A stretch of 64,000 nucleotides of DNA, from assembly GCA_027475525.1 (NCBI GenBank), contig JAMWFC010000122.1, forward strand, positions 1,339,575 through 1,403,574, written 5' to 3'. Position numbers and translations under genes: made by a program. This document shows positions 42,430 through 52,720 of the stretch, one piece after another; positions within the stretch are counted from its first letter, which is position 1; each line of letters starts with the position of its first letter. The notes under the pieces are model-generated. The model worked only from the letters and a program-made list of their open reading frames with translations, was not told where the DNA came from and searched no databases. Source of the DNA: Macrolepiota albuminosa. Taxonomy: Eukaryota; Basidiomycota; Agaricomycetes; Agaricales; Agaricaceae.

Positions 42430-43740
42430 GTACTGCAAAGTGCTAAAGCAAAGGCAGAAGATCAATGAGTGGACCAAGTTAGAAAATGGCTAAAGGATTT
42501 GCGACAACCTCAAAACCTTACTGATGCAGAATATGCCACATTTATTTGATATGCGATGACCTTTTTCTTAACCAAAGACCGACTCTGGTGGCGAAATAGA
42601 GACAGTGTGCACAAGTTAGTAATTAAGCAGGATAGCTGTATCCAAATTCTCTGAGCAATGCATGACGATTTGAGACATTGAGGGCTCTATATGATGAGGT
42701 CTAACCTACTGGAGCGCTTCTGGTGGCCTCAAGTTAGCGCCGACATTGCAGACATTGAGGGCTCTATATGATGAGGTCTAACCTACTGGAGCGCTTCTGG
42801 TGGCCTCAAGTTAGCGCCGACATTGCATGGTATATACGTACTTGTCATCTTTGCCAGGTCCAACAGACTCGTCAAGTTCTTATTCCTCCTACAGTAGCGA
42901 CTCTGGCGCCCTTGTTCAGAAAGATATATGTCGACACTATGCATATGCCCAAGTCCAGACACTACAAGTATATTATTCAAGGCAGGTGTTCCCTAGTACA
43001 CTGGCCAGAATTTCACATGTTACAACAAGAAAACATGGATGCCATAGCTAAATGGCTGTTTGAAGATGTTATCTGTCGATGGGGGGTCCTACACAAGATT
43101 GTTACAGACAATGGGGCACCTATAGTTAAGGCGCTGGCTTATTTGGCAAAGAAGTACAATATACAGCATATAAGAGTCTCAGAGTACAACAAACAAGCAA
43201 ATGGTATCATAGAAAGGCCACATTTCAATGTTCAACAGGCATTATTCAAGGTGGTCGATGGCGATGAGAATCGCTGGAGTGAAGCAATTTACTCTGTCTT
43301 TTGGTCAGAATGGGTAACTGTACAAAAAAGGATGGGCTGCTCCCCTTACTACCCTGCGACTGGTACCCATCCACTGCTACCGGCTGACATAGTGAAAGTG
43401 ACTTATTTGCAACCCCTGCCAAACTCACTATTGGCTTCTACGGATATGATTGCTAGACAAGCAATAGATTTACAGTGCCGTATAGAGGACCTCAAATGCT
43501 TACATGAGACCATATTCCAGGCATGTCAACAAGCAGTGCTACAATTCAAAAGTGAGCATAGCACCACTATAAGGGACTATAACTTTACAACAGGAGTGCT
43601 GGTCCCTATGAGGAACTTGAAAATTGAGGTAACACACAACAAAAAATGTGACCATGGTATCTAGGACCACTCATAGTAGTTTCCCATAACAGGGAGGAGC
43701 CTACATGCTTTGTGAATTGGACGGCTCAGTTTTGCATTGA
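42430..43740 (+). pseudogene. B integrase
   Basis: Zinc region: MHDDLRH, then CHLC after YIRT. Core: first Asp in YVDTMHMP, second Asp in VTDNGAP, Glu in GIIERPHF, with FNVQQAL and NRWSEAIYSVFW after it. The DDE triad is therefore present, although upstream stops and the 77-bp duplication at 42674-42827 interrupt the N-terminus. It ends at a TAG near 43662; remnants of the C-terminal domain follow. Confidence 0.85.
42674..42827. repeat. Exact 77-bp tandem duplication 9
   Basis: Bases 42674-42750 equal 42751-42827, inside the integrase zinc region of element B. Confidence 0.9.
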
Positions 43741-43796
43741 CCAGTAGCAGTGTTCCAACTCATTCCCTACTTAGCATGTGAACACATTTCCCTACC

Positions 43797-44602
43797 TGTA
43801 AGGGCGACCTCTAGAGGCTGTGGCTCAGTCACACAGCTGGCAGAGGGAGATTCAAAGTGTATTAGAGTATGTACTGACAATATCATAATAACTACTCACC
43901 TGGCAGAGGGAGATCCAAAGAGAACAAGTCTAGGGATTCCCTATGCCAGGTTGGACGCTTCTGGGGCTTCTGAAGCATGGGAAACAACTGTACAGTACAA
44001 CAAAACCTTAAAAACTCAAAAATTGACTAACCAAACAACTGTGCAAATAAGGCAGGAAAACTCCGGACTTTAGAAGTCAGAAAGGCAAACTCCAGCTTAT
44101 ATAAGCAGTCTGGAAGCAGTGCTGAAGGGCCCACACTTGTGTTATGCCGGAAAGGATGGTCAGCTTCATAGTGGTCACATGATCATAGACTTAGTTTCAG
44201 ATTGACGCATTACACAACCTCAGTTGTTCTCCTTCATCTTGACGGACACTGAGGTTGTGAGTACTTTGTTTTCTTACTTCTTATTTCTTACTAAACTTAT
44301 TCCGTACAATGCAGTTTTGTTTCGTTAACTAGGTAAAATAATACAGTTGTTCTCCTTCATCTTGACGGACACTGAGGTTTTTTGTTTCGTTAACTAGCTG
44401 TGAGATCTGGCACAACAACTTGTCTGAATGGTAGCTAAAGAACCAGAGCACCTCAAGGGCTAAGAGTAGTACTAACAGATAGTGTTGAAAGAATAGAAAC
44501 AGTAAAATGAAATAATGTCAGAAGAAATAAGAGAATGAATGAATGAAGGGAGAGTGAAGGAATAAGGAGTGAGAAAAGAAAGAAATGAGGAGTCCCCTGA
44601 CA
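43797..44602 (+). repeat. LTR D inserted downstream of B integrase
   Basis: TGTAAGGGCG...CCCCTGACA, interrupted by a smaller LTR (44140-44417). The flanks (CTACC and AGCAG) do not match, so this copy either recombined or its edges are rearranged. On the minus strand it falls just after a GTAAGTGCC splice-donor-like site of the antisense gene. Confidence 0.8.
44140..44417. repeat. Solo LTR E, 278 bp
   Basis: TGTTATGCC...GGCACAACA, flanked by ACTTG on both sides (44135-44139 and 44418-44422). Inside, a word beginning CAGTTGTTCTCCTTCATC occurs twice 122 bp apart, as does TTTTGTTTCGTTAACTAG. The termini are Ty1/copia-like. A diverged relative lies at 58368-58667. Confidence 0.8.
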
Positions 44603-44640
44603 AGCAGGTGCTAACTCACGGCACTTACCAGGACTTTTAC

Positions 44641-45701
44641 TAGGAGAAGCAACCACAGGCTTACATTTCAACAAGGCAGGACGGCGGGGAGAATGGGCGA
44701 AGTGGGCAGCAATGGTAGTTCCGTCCTGAGTAATAGGAAGCACTAAACTGGCTTCGCTGATGACCGTGGGCTGGTGGGTGGCAGCTAGGGCACATTGTTG
44801 ATGAACAAAATCCCTCACATTACAGACCAGTACAGTGTGCTCATAGTTCTTCTGCATGCTGGCATCCTTACCACGCTCTTGAGTGCAAATGCCGTTGAAG
44901 GCGCAGCCTCATTTTAAAGCATCGCATCTGTAGCAAGAGAGGGAGGCCATAGGAAACCAACAACTCTCCGGATCATTTTCAGCCCAACATTTATCACACT
45001 AAGATCGGCGTTAGCGACATCATAATACCAGAAGCAAGCAGGAACTTACCACGCCAACCTTTGCTTGAAAGGCACGACGATCTTGGGGAGACACTGTAAT
45101 CTTCTTCTTGGCGCTAAGGACCTGAACTCCAGCAGGTAGTCTGGTATTGATGATGGTAGTATCACAACAAAGGCGCAAGAGGTCACGAAGTTCTGCATCA
45201 GTAAACATGGTTTGTTTAAATGCCTGGGGCCATCAAAGATTAGGCGCTAAGATCTAGCAATCTTGGAGTAAATGCTTATGACATATAAAGAAATGCTGCA
45301 AGCAGGAAGATTAACCTTAGGATGAGTTAACAACGTAATAAAAAGGGATAAGAAGATGGTCATATCATATGCTTGGGAGAACTGGAATGAGTAGTAGGAG
45401 TACGCTCAATAACGATGGCAAAGTTTTGTGGAGGACCATGGGGGATGGAATGGGAAGGGCCTACTCTAGGCTCAGTGGCAGGAACAGCGATCTGCTTGAT
45501 GGCCGAATAAGGGGGGCCAGGACATGTAGGTGAAGTGGTGCCACAAAAAGGACTGCCAAGCATGGGAGAGGCAGGAATGGAAGGGGTGAGCAGGGTGGAA
45601 GATGAAGGAGTGGCCTGAGTTGAAGGGGCACTAGGAAGATTGGCGAGAGTCGGCGAAGTGTGGGCCGACTGATCAAAGTCAACATTGCTAGCATAGGACA
45701 C
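44641..45701 (-). pseudogene. Antisense Cys-rich gene of B
   Basis: It lies on the strand opposite to B pol, between integrase and the 3' LTR, like the genes in A1 and A2. A Ser/Pro-rich segment (45701-45360, MSYASNVDFDQSA...) may be an upstream exon. The exon from 45208 (MFTDAELRDLLRLCCDTT) ends at 45050; the intron is 45049-44999 (GTAAGT...TTAG). The next exon starts in phase 0 with the first Cys of CX2CX8CX8CX2CX6C (CDKC, C, CYRC, C), close to a Zn2Cys6 pattern. A TGA lies inside the last spacing (DALK-GC). Further Cys residues, a basic stretch (HSPRRPALLKCK) and a GTAAGT donor follow before LTR D. The function is unknown. Confidence 0.6.
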
Positions 45702-46271
45702 AACAGGAAACCCACCTTGCTAACTTCGGTACTAGCAAGCAACACATCAATCTCATCAGATAAGAAAGAAGCCTATGTAGGCACCAAACTTTAGCGCCAC
45801 AAAAATCGAAATTAAAAACCTAACTTATGAATGATCTCATGAAAGAATGCAACTAGTCGGCACCTTCATACTCCCGGTACCAAGCCATGCACCACTCACA
45901 AACTTCGGCTTTGTGTGCCCAAGAGCTGTCAGGGCCACGCACCACCAACTATTGCTGATAAAGCCGCATTATGGCAGGAACGTTTGTGGCACATCAGCGG
46001 CACTAGTAGCCTTAGCATGGTCAAATAAATAGGAAGCTTTGGCAAGAAAGTTAGGGAGAGCAGAAGGAGCAAAACCAGACATTTTGAAAAAGGTGGGAGG
46101 AAAAACACAAGTGGAAGGTGATGTCTAGAAATGAGCTTATAAGGCACCGGCGGCATTATACAGACTGTAGTGCAGTCAAATTAATGACAGTGTTTGACTG
46201 TCTAGAAATGAGCTTATAAGGCACCGGCGGCATTATACAGACTGTAGTGCAGTCAAATTAATGACAGTGTT
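45702..46271. other. B region between antisense gene and polypurine tract
   Basis: No clear gene. A minus-strand Leu-rich open frame (46156-45929) starts inside the duplicated block and is not convincing. The stretch probably holds the antisense gene's promoter and leader. It contains 77-bp duplication 10. Confidence 0.4.
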
Positions 46272-46277
46272 TGACTG
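46124..46277. repeat. Exact 77-bp tandem duplication 10
   Basis: Bases 46124-46200 equal 46201-46277, just before the B polypurine tract. Confidence 0.9.
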
Positions 46278-46307
46278 AGGACAGTCAATTTTTCAGTTGG
46301 GGGGAGA
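46272..46307 (+). other. Polypurine tract and hairpin of B
   Basis: TGACTGAGGACAGTCA, a 6-bp stem with AGGA loop, is followed by CAGTTGGGGGGAGA at the LTR edge. The arrangement is shared with element C. Confidence 0.75.
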
Positions 46308-47371
46308 TGATAGGCTTCTACTTGGATTGAGCACATCAAGGGGCACACTACAGGCCTATGGACACAGGCCATACTCAAGACCCTAGCGATCCTCTTGGAC
46401 ACAGGACACCATGGTCCTTAGTGCTCAATTATAGGTGTTGTTTATCAGTCTAAACCACCACTACTAAGCCTTCAGCATATACCACTTATTGACCTTGGAG
46501 GATTAGGAGACCAAGGACTTAGGGTGCTAGCACAATAGTGGGGACACAACTTTGACCAAACCCCGATCAGTTCCATAAAGAGGTTAGCATTAGGTGCTGC
46601 CATTGGACGAGGCACTTCAATCAGAAGTCTAAAGAATCAGCAGCAATGGAACAGGATATATTCTAGCCTGACATTTTATCCATCAAGAATTGATACCAGG
46701 TTTAGCGCCAACAGTAGAACTCATGGCGTCTGTCGAGGATTTTCCGACCATACCCCGCAAAGGCCTGGCCAATCGGAATTACACTAAAAAGTGAGCAGAC
46801 TCATACAAAGTTTAAGTTAGTTTAGAGTCACCGTGGCCAATGGGCTATAACGCCATTGGTCGCCATTGCCCTATGTGTGCCGGTCACCGTTGACAGGTTG
46901 CTGTTACCTACAACCACGAGGAGAGGCACTAATTGGTAGTGCCATGAATGGACTTATTTTAAAAATATAGTAGCGCATAGTATAAAAGATAGCTACTCTG
47001 GATGTACATAACAACGAATCGTAACTGCTTGAGCATCCAGTTACACTTAGCATTCAAATTGTGTTAGCTTGCTCTGACTTTGTCACTAAGTCAGGTGCTA
47101 GCCTTGTTTATCTCGTCTTCGTCGTTTACAGTGCCACCTACAGGCACATTACGCTGCACTACTTGTCTTTTCTTCTATATCTTTGTGTAAACTATGACTC
47201 TTACCATCTGCCAGGTAGCACCTGAGGCGCTATTATCTAGCGCGTTGTTCTATCACCTCTGCTCAAGGACACCAGGACTCTGTCAGGACTCCTTATAACT
47301 ACGCATGCCAAGTGCTGGAGACGGCGTTGTACTGTGTATACGTCCAGCGCACCCAACCACAGTTGGCATCA
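46308..47371 (+). repeat. 3' LTR of B
   Basis: About 1,064 bp, TGATAGGCTT...GTTGGCATCA. Other copies are 13707-13993 (partial) and 61944-63088 (solo). Confidence 0.85.
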
Positions 47372-47993
47372 TTGACGACACCTGGGAAATGATGTGCTTA
47401 GTCAGTTTAGACAGTTTCTGACTAAGGCTGACAAATAGTTGTCTTTTTGGTCTTTTTTCAATAAATGTTGGTAGATAATGGTTAAAAAATTCAGATAAAA
47501 TCACTGAAAAATCAGAAAAAATTCAAGGCTTACTGATACACTGATTTTAGTTTTTCTGAGATTTATAAATGCTTAAAGAAATCTGAAAAATTCAAAAAAA
47601 TTTAGCTTACAATAATGCTCTGAGAGTTGAAGAAAACTGGGATTGAGCACTTAGTTGTGAAATACCAAGGCCTTAACCAAACAAAGTGAGGTTGAGGCTG
47701 GGATTAAGCACTAAGTTTTTTATACATACTTGGATCCCTAACTGAATAAAGTGAGGTTAGGGTGGAGGCTAAGTTGGGGGGGGGGGGAGTTTGGGGACAA
47801 AGCCTCCAACAAAGTTGCAAGGCTGGGATCAAGCATTGAGTTGTGATTACCAAGGCCTTAACTGAACAAAGTGAGGTTGAGGCTGAGATTAAGCACTGAG
47901 TTCTCTATACATACTTGGAGCCCTAACTGAATGAAGTGAGGTTAGGGTGGAGGCTTAGTTGGGGGGGTGGAGTTTGGGGGCAAAGTCCCCAAT

Positions 47994-48033
47994 GAGCTAC
48001 GAAATTTGTACTGAAGGCACAAATCATAGCTTG
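47994..48033. repeat. 40-nt imperfect palindrome, copy 1
   Basis: GAGCTACGAAATTTG...CAAATCATAGCTTG folds into a hairpin with a CTGAAG-type loop. Related copies are at 48410 and 58324. Confidence 0.7.
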
Positions 48034-48409
48034 TCTATATAGAATGCAACAACACCTGGGAAATGATGTGCTTAGTAAGTTTTGACAGTTTCTGACTAAG
48101 GCTCACACATACTGCCTTTTTTATTTGTTTTTTGGTAGATGTGTATAAAATGCTTAGAAATTTTCAAATAAAATTACCAAAAATTCAGGAAAAATTCAAA
48201 GGCTACTAATACACTGATTTTAGTTTTTTAGAGATTTATAAATGCTTATTAAAATCCAAAAAATTCAAGAAAGACTGAGGCCTTAACTGAACAAAGTGAG
48301 GTTGAGGCTTGGATTAAGCACTGAGTTGTGAAAGACCAAGGCCTTGACTGAATGAAGTGAGGTTAAGGTGGAGGCTTAGTTAGGGAGGTTTGGGGGAAAA
48401 GCCTCCAAC

Positions 48410-48448
48410 AAGCTACAAAATTTGTGCCAAAGGCATGAATTGTAGCTC
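48410..48448. repeat. 40-nt imperfect palindrome, copy 2
   Basis: AAGCTACAAAATTTGTGCC...GAATTGTAGCTC, at the end of the second repeat unit. Confidence 0.7.
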
Positions 48449-48451
48449 ATG

Positions 48452-48639
48452 GAGTGTTGAAGGGGTCACACTTGTCTGAATGATAGCTAAAGAACCAGAG
48501 CACCTCAGAGGCTGAAAGTAGTACTAATAGATAGAGTTGAAACAATAAAAGCAGTGAAGTGAATGAATGAAAGAAGAAATATGAAAATGAATGAAGGAAG
48601 AAGGAAGGAAAGAGAGAAGAAATAAGGAGTCTCCTGACA
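48452..48639 (+). repeat. LTR D fragment (3' part)
   Basis: Matches the right third of LTR D and ends CTCCTGACA. The start is missing. Confidence 0.75.
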
Positions 48640-49696
48640 GATGCACTATTGCAAACTATGATCCAAGAAATTCTGACATGAAATGTATGATACTGTGATA
48701 GTTCAGTGTGCTTACAGTGTTTTATGTGCCAGATCACCACACACCACGCGTCTGCCATTGCACCCCTGGCAGACACCGACAAAGGGATATGAGTTTTCAC
48801 TGAGAACATCCGTTCAAACCCCCAAGGTTGCAAAAATCCACCTCTCTTTCGGCACATATTCATTTCAACCACTGCCAATGATCCAATTTACCGACCCTTC
48901 CTGGCATAGGGTTCGGTCAATTTGATCTGATTCACAAACACACACCATCGACACATGTCAACACACACCAACACTGCCAGACAACCACCACATAAGCGTG
49001 AGGAACTCACACACCACGGGAGGTCACAACATCCCGTGTCCGTAGGAAAATATCATTGGCCACAAAATCCCCCCCATCTCGAACCCAGATTACATATCTT
49101 TACCTATACAAGTGCCATGTATTTGAATATTGATTTTTGAGCAATCAACACAGTTGTTTTCACTCTAATTCTCAGTTGCTTTAAGCTCTCTCAAGTCTCA
49201 AGAAACATCCTGCAAAATCATCTTATTTCATCACAAGTCTTGTCATTTAATCTTCTCTCTGACAATGACACAGAGATATTTCTAAAAAGGAAATTGCCAA
49301 TGGTGATTGTTGCTGCAACCAAGAGAATTCCAGTCCGAGTGCAATCACTGCTGGCACCAGAACCTGTTTCCATCATCTAGTGACAAGAAAATATGTTATG
49401 CCACTTTCAATGTGCATATTTTCATGGCTAAAAAGTTTGAGACAATGAAAATGCCTTTTCCTTAAGGCAAAGAGTTGCCAAAGAAATGATATGAGACATT
49501 TCTTTGTCACTCCTTCTGGTTGAAACAGGTTCTGACACCAGCAGGGAATGGGGACAAGGCATTGTAGAACATGATCAACCAATCATAAGTTAGAATTTGG
49601 TATGCAGGCAACATCCTGGAAGACAGCACAGTACAAGAATTCATGGAGAATTGTTGATTCCCAATCAAAGATCATGCATCCAATGCACCCCTACAT
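48640..49696. other. Intergenic region downstream of the membrane-protein gene
   Basis: AT-rich, no supported gene. Contains a strong inverted repeat at 49348-49544. Confidence 0.5.
49348..49544. repeat. Foldback (inverted-repeat) element
   Basis: CTGCTGGCACCAGAACCTGT at 49348 faces its near-complement ACAGGTTCTGACACCAGCAG ending at 49544. Inside, GTGACAAGAAA and TTTCTTTGTCAC extend the pairing. The folded transcript would be a hairpin of roughly 200 nt. No target duplication was identified. Confidence 0.65.
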
Positions 49697-50845
49697 CTAC
49701 GCCTGACTCTCATAATCCGGAGGCTCGCGATTGGTATCCTGGTGCCCACGCTGCTGCGCCCCAAATTCAAGCGCCCCAAATTCAAGGGCCATCAAATTTA
49801 TACGTTGGGACATACTCTGCATCATATCTATCTGGCGCTGCATGGCCAATTCGAGTGTACTCTGTCTCTGTGTCGGGCTGCCGCTAGCAGAAGGAACCTG
49901 ATGAATCACTTTTTTCGAGAGTTCTATGTCAAGAATTAGTAAGTGAAACCGATCAAATTTAATGTAATACTTACTACGTTGTGCTGCGAGCTCCGTCAGG
50001 CGAGGGTCATCAAGGAGTGGGTTAGCCGTTGGGACTGGTCCACCTTGTTTTCGCCCATGGCGGCGTTTAATTATAACGACTGCTGCGAGGACGCTCAAGG
50101 CAACGACAATTATACCGCCTATCACACCGGCGATGATAGGACCTGATGATTTTCCAGCGTTTGCTGATGACTGCGTCGGACCTTGGAAATCTGTGGTAAT
50201 CGAAATTGAAAGGGTCAAATTATTTATAGGAGATGTGGACAAGGAGGAGCTGGCAGATGCTGGCAAATGGGCGCTAGTGGTCAGTGAATTGTTGCTTGCT
50301 GTTGATGTAAGTTCTGATCGGGTTGAGATTGAGGGTTGGACTGATGTCGAGGATGCAAATGAGGCTGTGGATGCGGATGAGATTGGGGATGTGGATGTTG
50401 GGGATGCGGATGAGATTGGGGCGGATGGGTTTGCAAATGCGAGTAGGGTTGTGGAAGAGAATGAGGTTCTGGATGAGAATGGGACTGTGGATGTTCTGGA
50501 TGACGATGAGATTCTGGATGAGGACGATGTTCTGGATGAGGACGAAATTCTGGATGAGGACGAAATTCTGGATGAGGACGATGTTTTCGATGAGGACGAG
50601 GTTGTGGATGAGGATGAGGTTGTAGTAACAGGACCAGTATCGCTCGGTTTGATTGCAATAGGAGGGGTATAACGAGGATTGTCCCGTGCTTTGTGGATGG
50701 GAGAAGAAGTATCAGGTGTGCCTATAGCTGCCATCCCGGTCCTTGTAGAAAGAAAAGGCTTTAACGACAAGCGAACACGATTGAGGCTTTGAAAGTGACA
50801 GGGATGAAACAATAAGCGGGGCAACACACAGAAAGGCCCCTGCAA
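49697..50845 (-). CDS. Ser-rich single-pass membrane protein (likely host gene)
   Basis: 382 codons when read through, 365 after removing a likely intron at 49974-49924 (GTAAGT, CTTACTAAT branch site, CATAG; 51 nt, in frame). Residues 75-200 are dominated by Ser/Thr, including SSSSR repeats at about 85-118. A transmembrane helix lies at 236-259 (GVIGGIIVVALSVLAAVVII), followed by a basic stop-transfer (KRRHGRKQ) and a Gln-rich tail of about 100 residues. The plan is an O-glycosylated extracellular stalk and short cytoplasmic tail, as in Mid2/Wsc-like fungal cell-surface proteins, but there is no WSC domain. The N-terminus is uncertain: no clean signal peptide is visible at the first Met (50845), a second Met lies at residue 38, and the true 5' exon may lie upstream. 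Confidence 0.65.
   Translation of the reverse strand: MQGPFCVLPRLLFHPCHFQSLNRVRLSLKPFLSTRTGMAAIGTPDTSSPIHKARDNPRYTPPIAIKPSDTGPVTTTSSSSTTSSSSKTSSSSRISSSSRISSSSRTSSSSRISSSSRTSTVPFSSRTSFSSTTLLAFANPSAPISSASPTSTSPISSASTASFASSTSVQPSISTRSELTSTASNNSLTTSAHLPASASSSLSTSPINNLTLSISITTDFQGPTQSSANAGKSSGPIIAGVIGGIIVVALSVLAAVVIIKRRHGRKQGGPVPTANPLLDDPRLTELAAQRSKYYIKFDRFHLLILDIELSKKVIHQVPSASGSPTQRQSTLELAMQRQIDMMQSMSQRINLMALEFGALEFGAQQRGHQDTNREPPDYESQA
50490..50595. repeat. Coding minisatellite (SSSSR repeats)
   Basis: 15-bp units of the type GATGAGGACGAAATT run through this stretch. They encode the pentapeptide repeat of the membrane protein on the minus strand and are likely to vary in number. Confidence 0.75.
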
Positions 50846-50965
50846 TATAAATAAGCTACCAAAATCATAGTCGCAATATACAATTGTCTCAGGATCTTGA
50901 CGGTCGGATCGCTCTGATGACTGTTACTGTGAAAGATGGAAGGTTGAGATTGCGCTTGTAAGGGC

Positions 50966-51247
50966 TCAGATGAGTCGTAAGATGTCTTCATGTTTTTGTG
51001 AGTAGGAGAGGGAGTCAGATAGGATGTATGGATTGGACTGAGGTCGAGGATGCGAATGAAATTGGGGATGTGAATGAGAACGATCATGGGTTAATCTCTG
51101 AGCATGGATCAATGATGATGATGGCGTTAAAACACCGGGAGAGCAGTAACCGGTGCCCAGACCTGGAAACTCATCTGTAGTTCCCATGAATCCTGTCCAA
51201 ATTAGACAGGGAGGGTTGGCCTGGCCGTCACGAGGAACGAGAGACAA
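50966..51247 (-). pseudogene. Fragment upstream of the membrane-protein gene
   Basis: An open frame of 93 codons contains CLIWTGFMGTTDEFPGLGTG and then a Ser/His-rich run. Its DNA near 51020-51090 resembles part of the Ser-rich coding region at 50330-50380. It may be a 5' exon of the same gene or a partial duplicate; no splice sites clearly decide this. Confidence 0.35.
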
Positions 51248-51934
51248 CAGGGTGTGAAGTTCCGTACGCAGAAACAGCGGTGGGCGCGGCGGATGGGTGG
51301 GTCGGCCCCTGTGCTGTTTAGCGTCAAGCTACGTTGTAGCGTGAAGATATAAGTAGTATATAAATGGGTGGGTGGGTGGGTGGGTAAGAGCGAAAATGAA
51401 AGAAGTTGAAACAGTACAGGTTTTACTTCGAACACAGTAGTAAAAGCATCCAAAAAAGGAAAGAGCACGGTCCACACGAACCACCTCACGCTGGGCTAGC
51501 CGGCAAGCCCGTAGCACAGCTTCCAATAAGGCTGGGTTTGAAGGGATGTGGGAATGCGAAAAATATACAGAAGTTTGGCGGGAGGAACGGAAGTTGCGTA
51601 CGTAGAAACGGCGGTGGGCGCGGCGGATACCCCAACCAGGCGCAGCTCAACCTCGGCCGCGCCTACCCACCGGACTGTGCCTTATTGTCAATGCACGAAA
51701 AAAGAATAAAAATTCGCCATAAGTACAAATTGAGCTTGTTGTAATATGCATTATGGAGAATATATATAAAGAAAGCCGTTTGGAGCATATTTATGAGAAG
51801 AGACGTTATGGAGAACATTTGTCAGAGGAGGGTGAACGTATTGTAATGTACAGTGAATAAGTCGGGGAAGAGAAATATTAAGAGGCGTGTTGGAGAATAT
51901 TTGTGAGAAGGGGGGTGAATGTACAGTGGATAAC
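51248..51934. other. Intergenic region with direct repeats
   Basis: A 37-bp word (CGTACGYAGAAACRGCGGTG and flanks) occurs at about 51258 and 51590. A GGGT microsatellite (GTGGGTGGGTGGGTGGGT) lies near 51364. Two related ~95-bp blocks containing GAAAGAGAAATATTAAG lie at 51830-51960. No gene seen. Confidence 0.5.
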
Positions 51935-52364
51935 TCACGAAAGAGAAATATTAAGTAGATCAGAAGTCAAGACATTCAAAAGGTTGTGCTCTTGAGCAAA
52001 TTGATGGCGCGCAGACTCCCAAGCAGAAGCCACTGCATTCGGTACGATAGTGTCCAATCTTCTCCAGTAGATGAAGAAACAGAGGGAAGACCAACCACCG
52101 TGCTTCATAACTATGTGTGGGGGCACGCCGTCGGAGAGAAGTTTTACGGAACCACCGATACAGAAACTGTGTCCGTGGACGATGTCAAGGTTTTGGGCAG
52201 ACAAAATTTCTGAGAAAGAAGAATTAGACACAGGAAACAAGATAATGACTTATAGTTACTGTTGGTCATTGAAATAAACATGTCTTTGGTGAGGAATGAA
52301 AGTGAAGAATTGCCAGACGATAGATCTTGGAAAGCAAATAAAGGAGAACCATTGGAAGGATGGT
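51935..52364 (-). pseudogene. DIRS-2 recombinase, C-terminal half
   Basis: GHSFCIGGSVKLL corresponds to the H-x-x-R box with Arg replaced by Cys (CGT to TGT is a single transition). It is followed by GVPPHIVMKHGGWSSL and the Tyr box (FFIYWRRLD). The first ~40 residues are in another frame (PLFAFQDLSSGNSSLSFLTK). Confidence 0.7.
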
Positions 52365-52720
52365 TGTCGAGGAAATTGACTGACAACTTCGGTTATACGG
52401 CGATTTATTCTAACGTCATATGTTATTGTCATAAATTCGTATGTTTCATTTTATTTATGTCTTTTTCAAATATTTTCTATATGACTTACTCATACTATTT
52501 AAAAAGCCCTCGACCCTACTCCACATGTCTTACCTTCATGCCTAGTTAAAAGCGCGTCGCCACCTGGGGTCAAAATCGTCTTCGATTATTGACTCCCAGG
52601 TGAGCCTCTATCATTTACTTCTTATCTTACTTGTACTTATAAAAATCATCTTCGATTATTGACTCCCAGATTATATTGTATTATACAATCGAATATACAT
52701 TATTGCGATATGCTGTGACA
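52365..52720 (+). repeat. 5' LTR of F
   Basis: TGTCGAGGAAATTGACTG...GATATGCTGTGACA. It contains two GATTATTGACTCCCAG words near 52575 and 52650. Confidence 0.9.

Larger units (their letters stand above)
13707..47371 (+). mobile_element. Ty3/gypsy element B, split by A2
   Basis: The host of A1 and A2. Left part: truncated LTR (13707-13993), primer site, gag to 15354. Right part: 39203 onward with gag end, protease, RT, RNase H, integrase, an antisense Cys-rich gene, polypurine tract and 3' LTR (46308-47371). The 5-bp target duplication CCCTT of A2 and the continuous gag frame across the gap show that both halves belong together. All coding parts are decayed, with many TGA stops, a deletion that removed the RT catalytic YxDD motif, and an LTR-D insertion after integrase. 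Confidence 0.85.
47372..48451. repeat. Two diverged repeat units with G-rich tracts
   Basis: A unit beginning ACACCTGGGAAATGATGTGC at 47378 recurs at 48052 (674 bp apart); the second is shorter. Each unit contains AAGGCCTTAACTGAACAAAG-type words, a G-rich run (12 G near 47780) and ends with the 40-nt palindrome described below. No coding potential is seen. This may be a non-autonomous DNA element or decayed LTR. Confidence 0.6.

Noticed and set aside
44221..44380. The 122-bp spaced direct repeat in LTR E as another assembly duplication
   Set aside because: The offset is 122 rather than 77 and the copies differ, and the related LTR at 58368 has the same internal layout.
45929..46156. A Leu-rich 75-codon minus-strand frame as a membrane peptide
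   Set aside because: It begins inside the 77-bp duplicated block, has low complexity and no conserved partner.
50133..50672. A 179-codon acidic open frame (Asp/Glu repeats) on the plus strand
   Set aside because: It is the reverse complement of the Ser/Arg repeat region of the membrane protein; codon pattern, intron and TM helix favour the minus strand.
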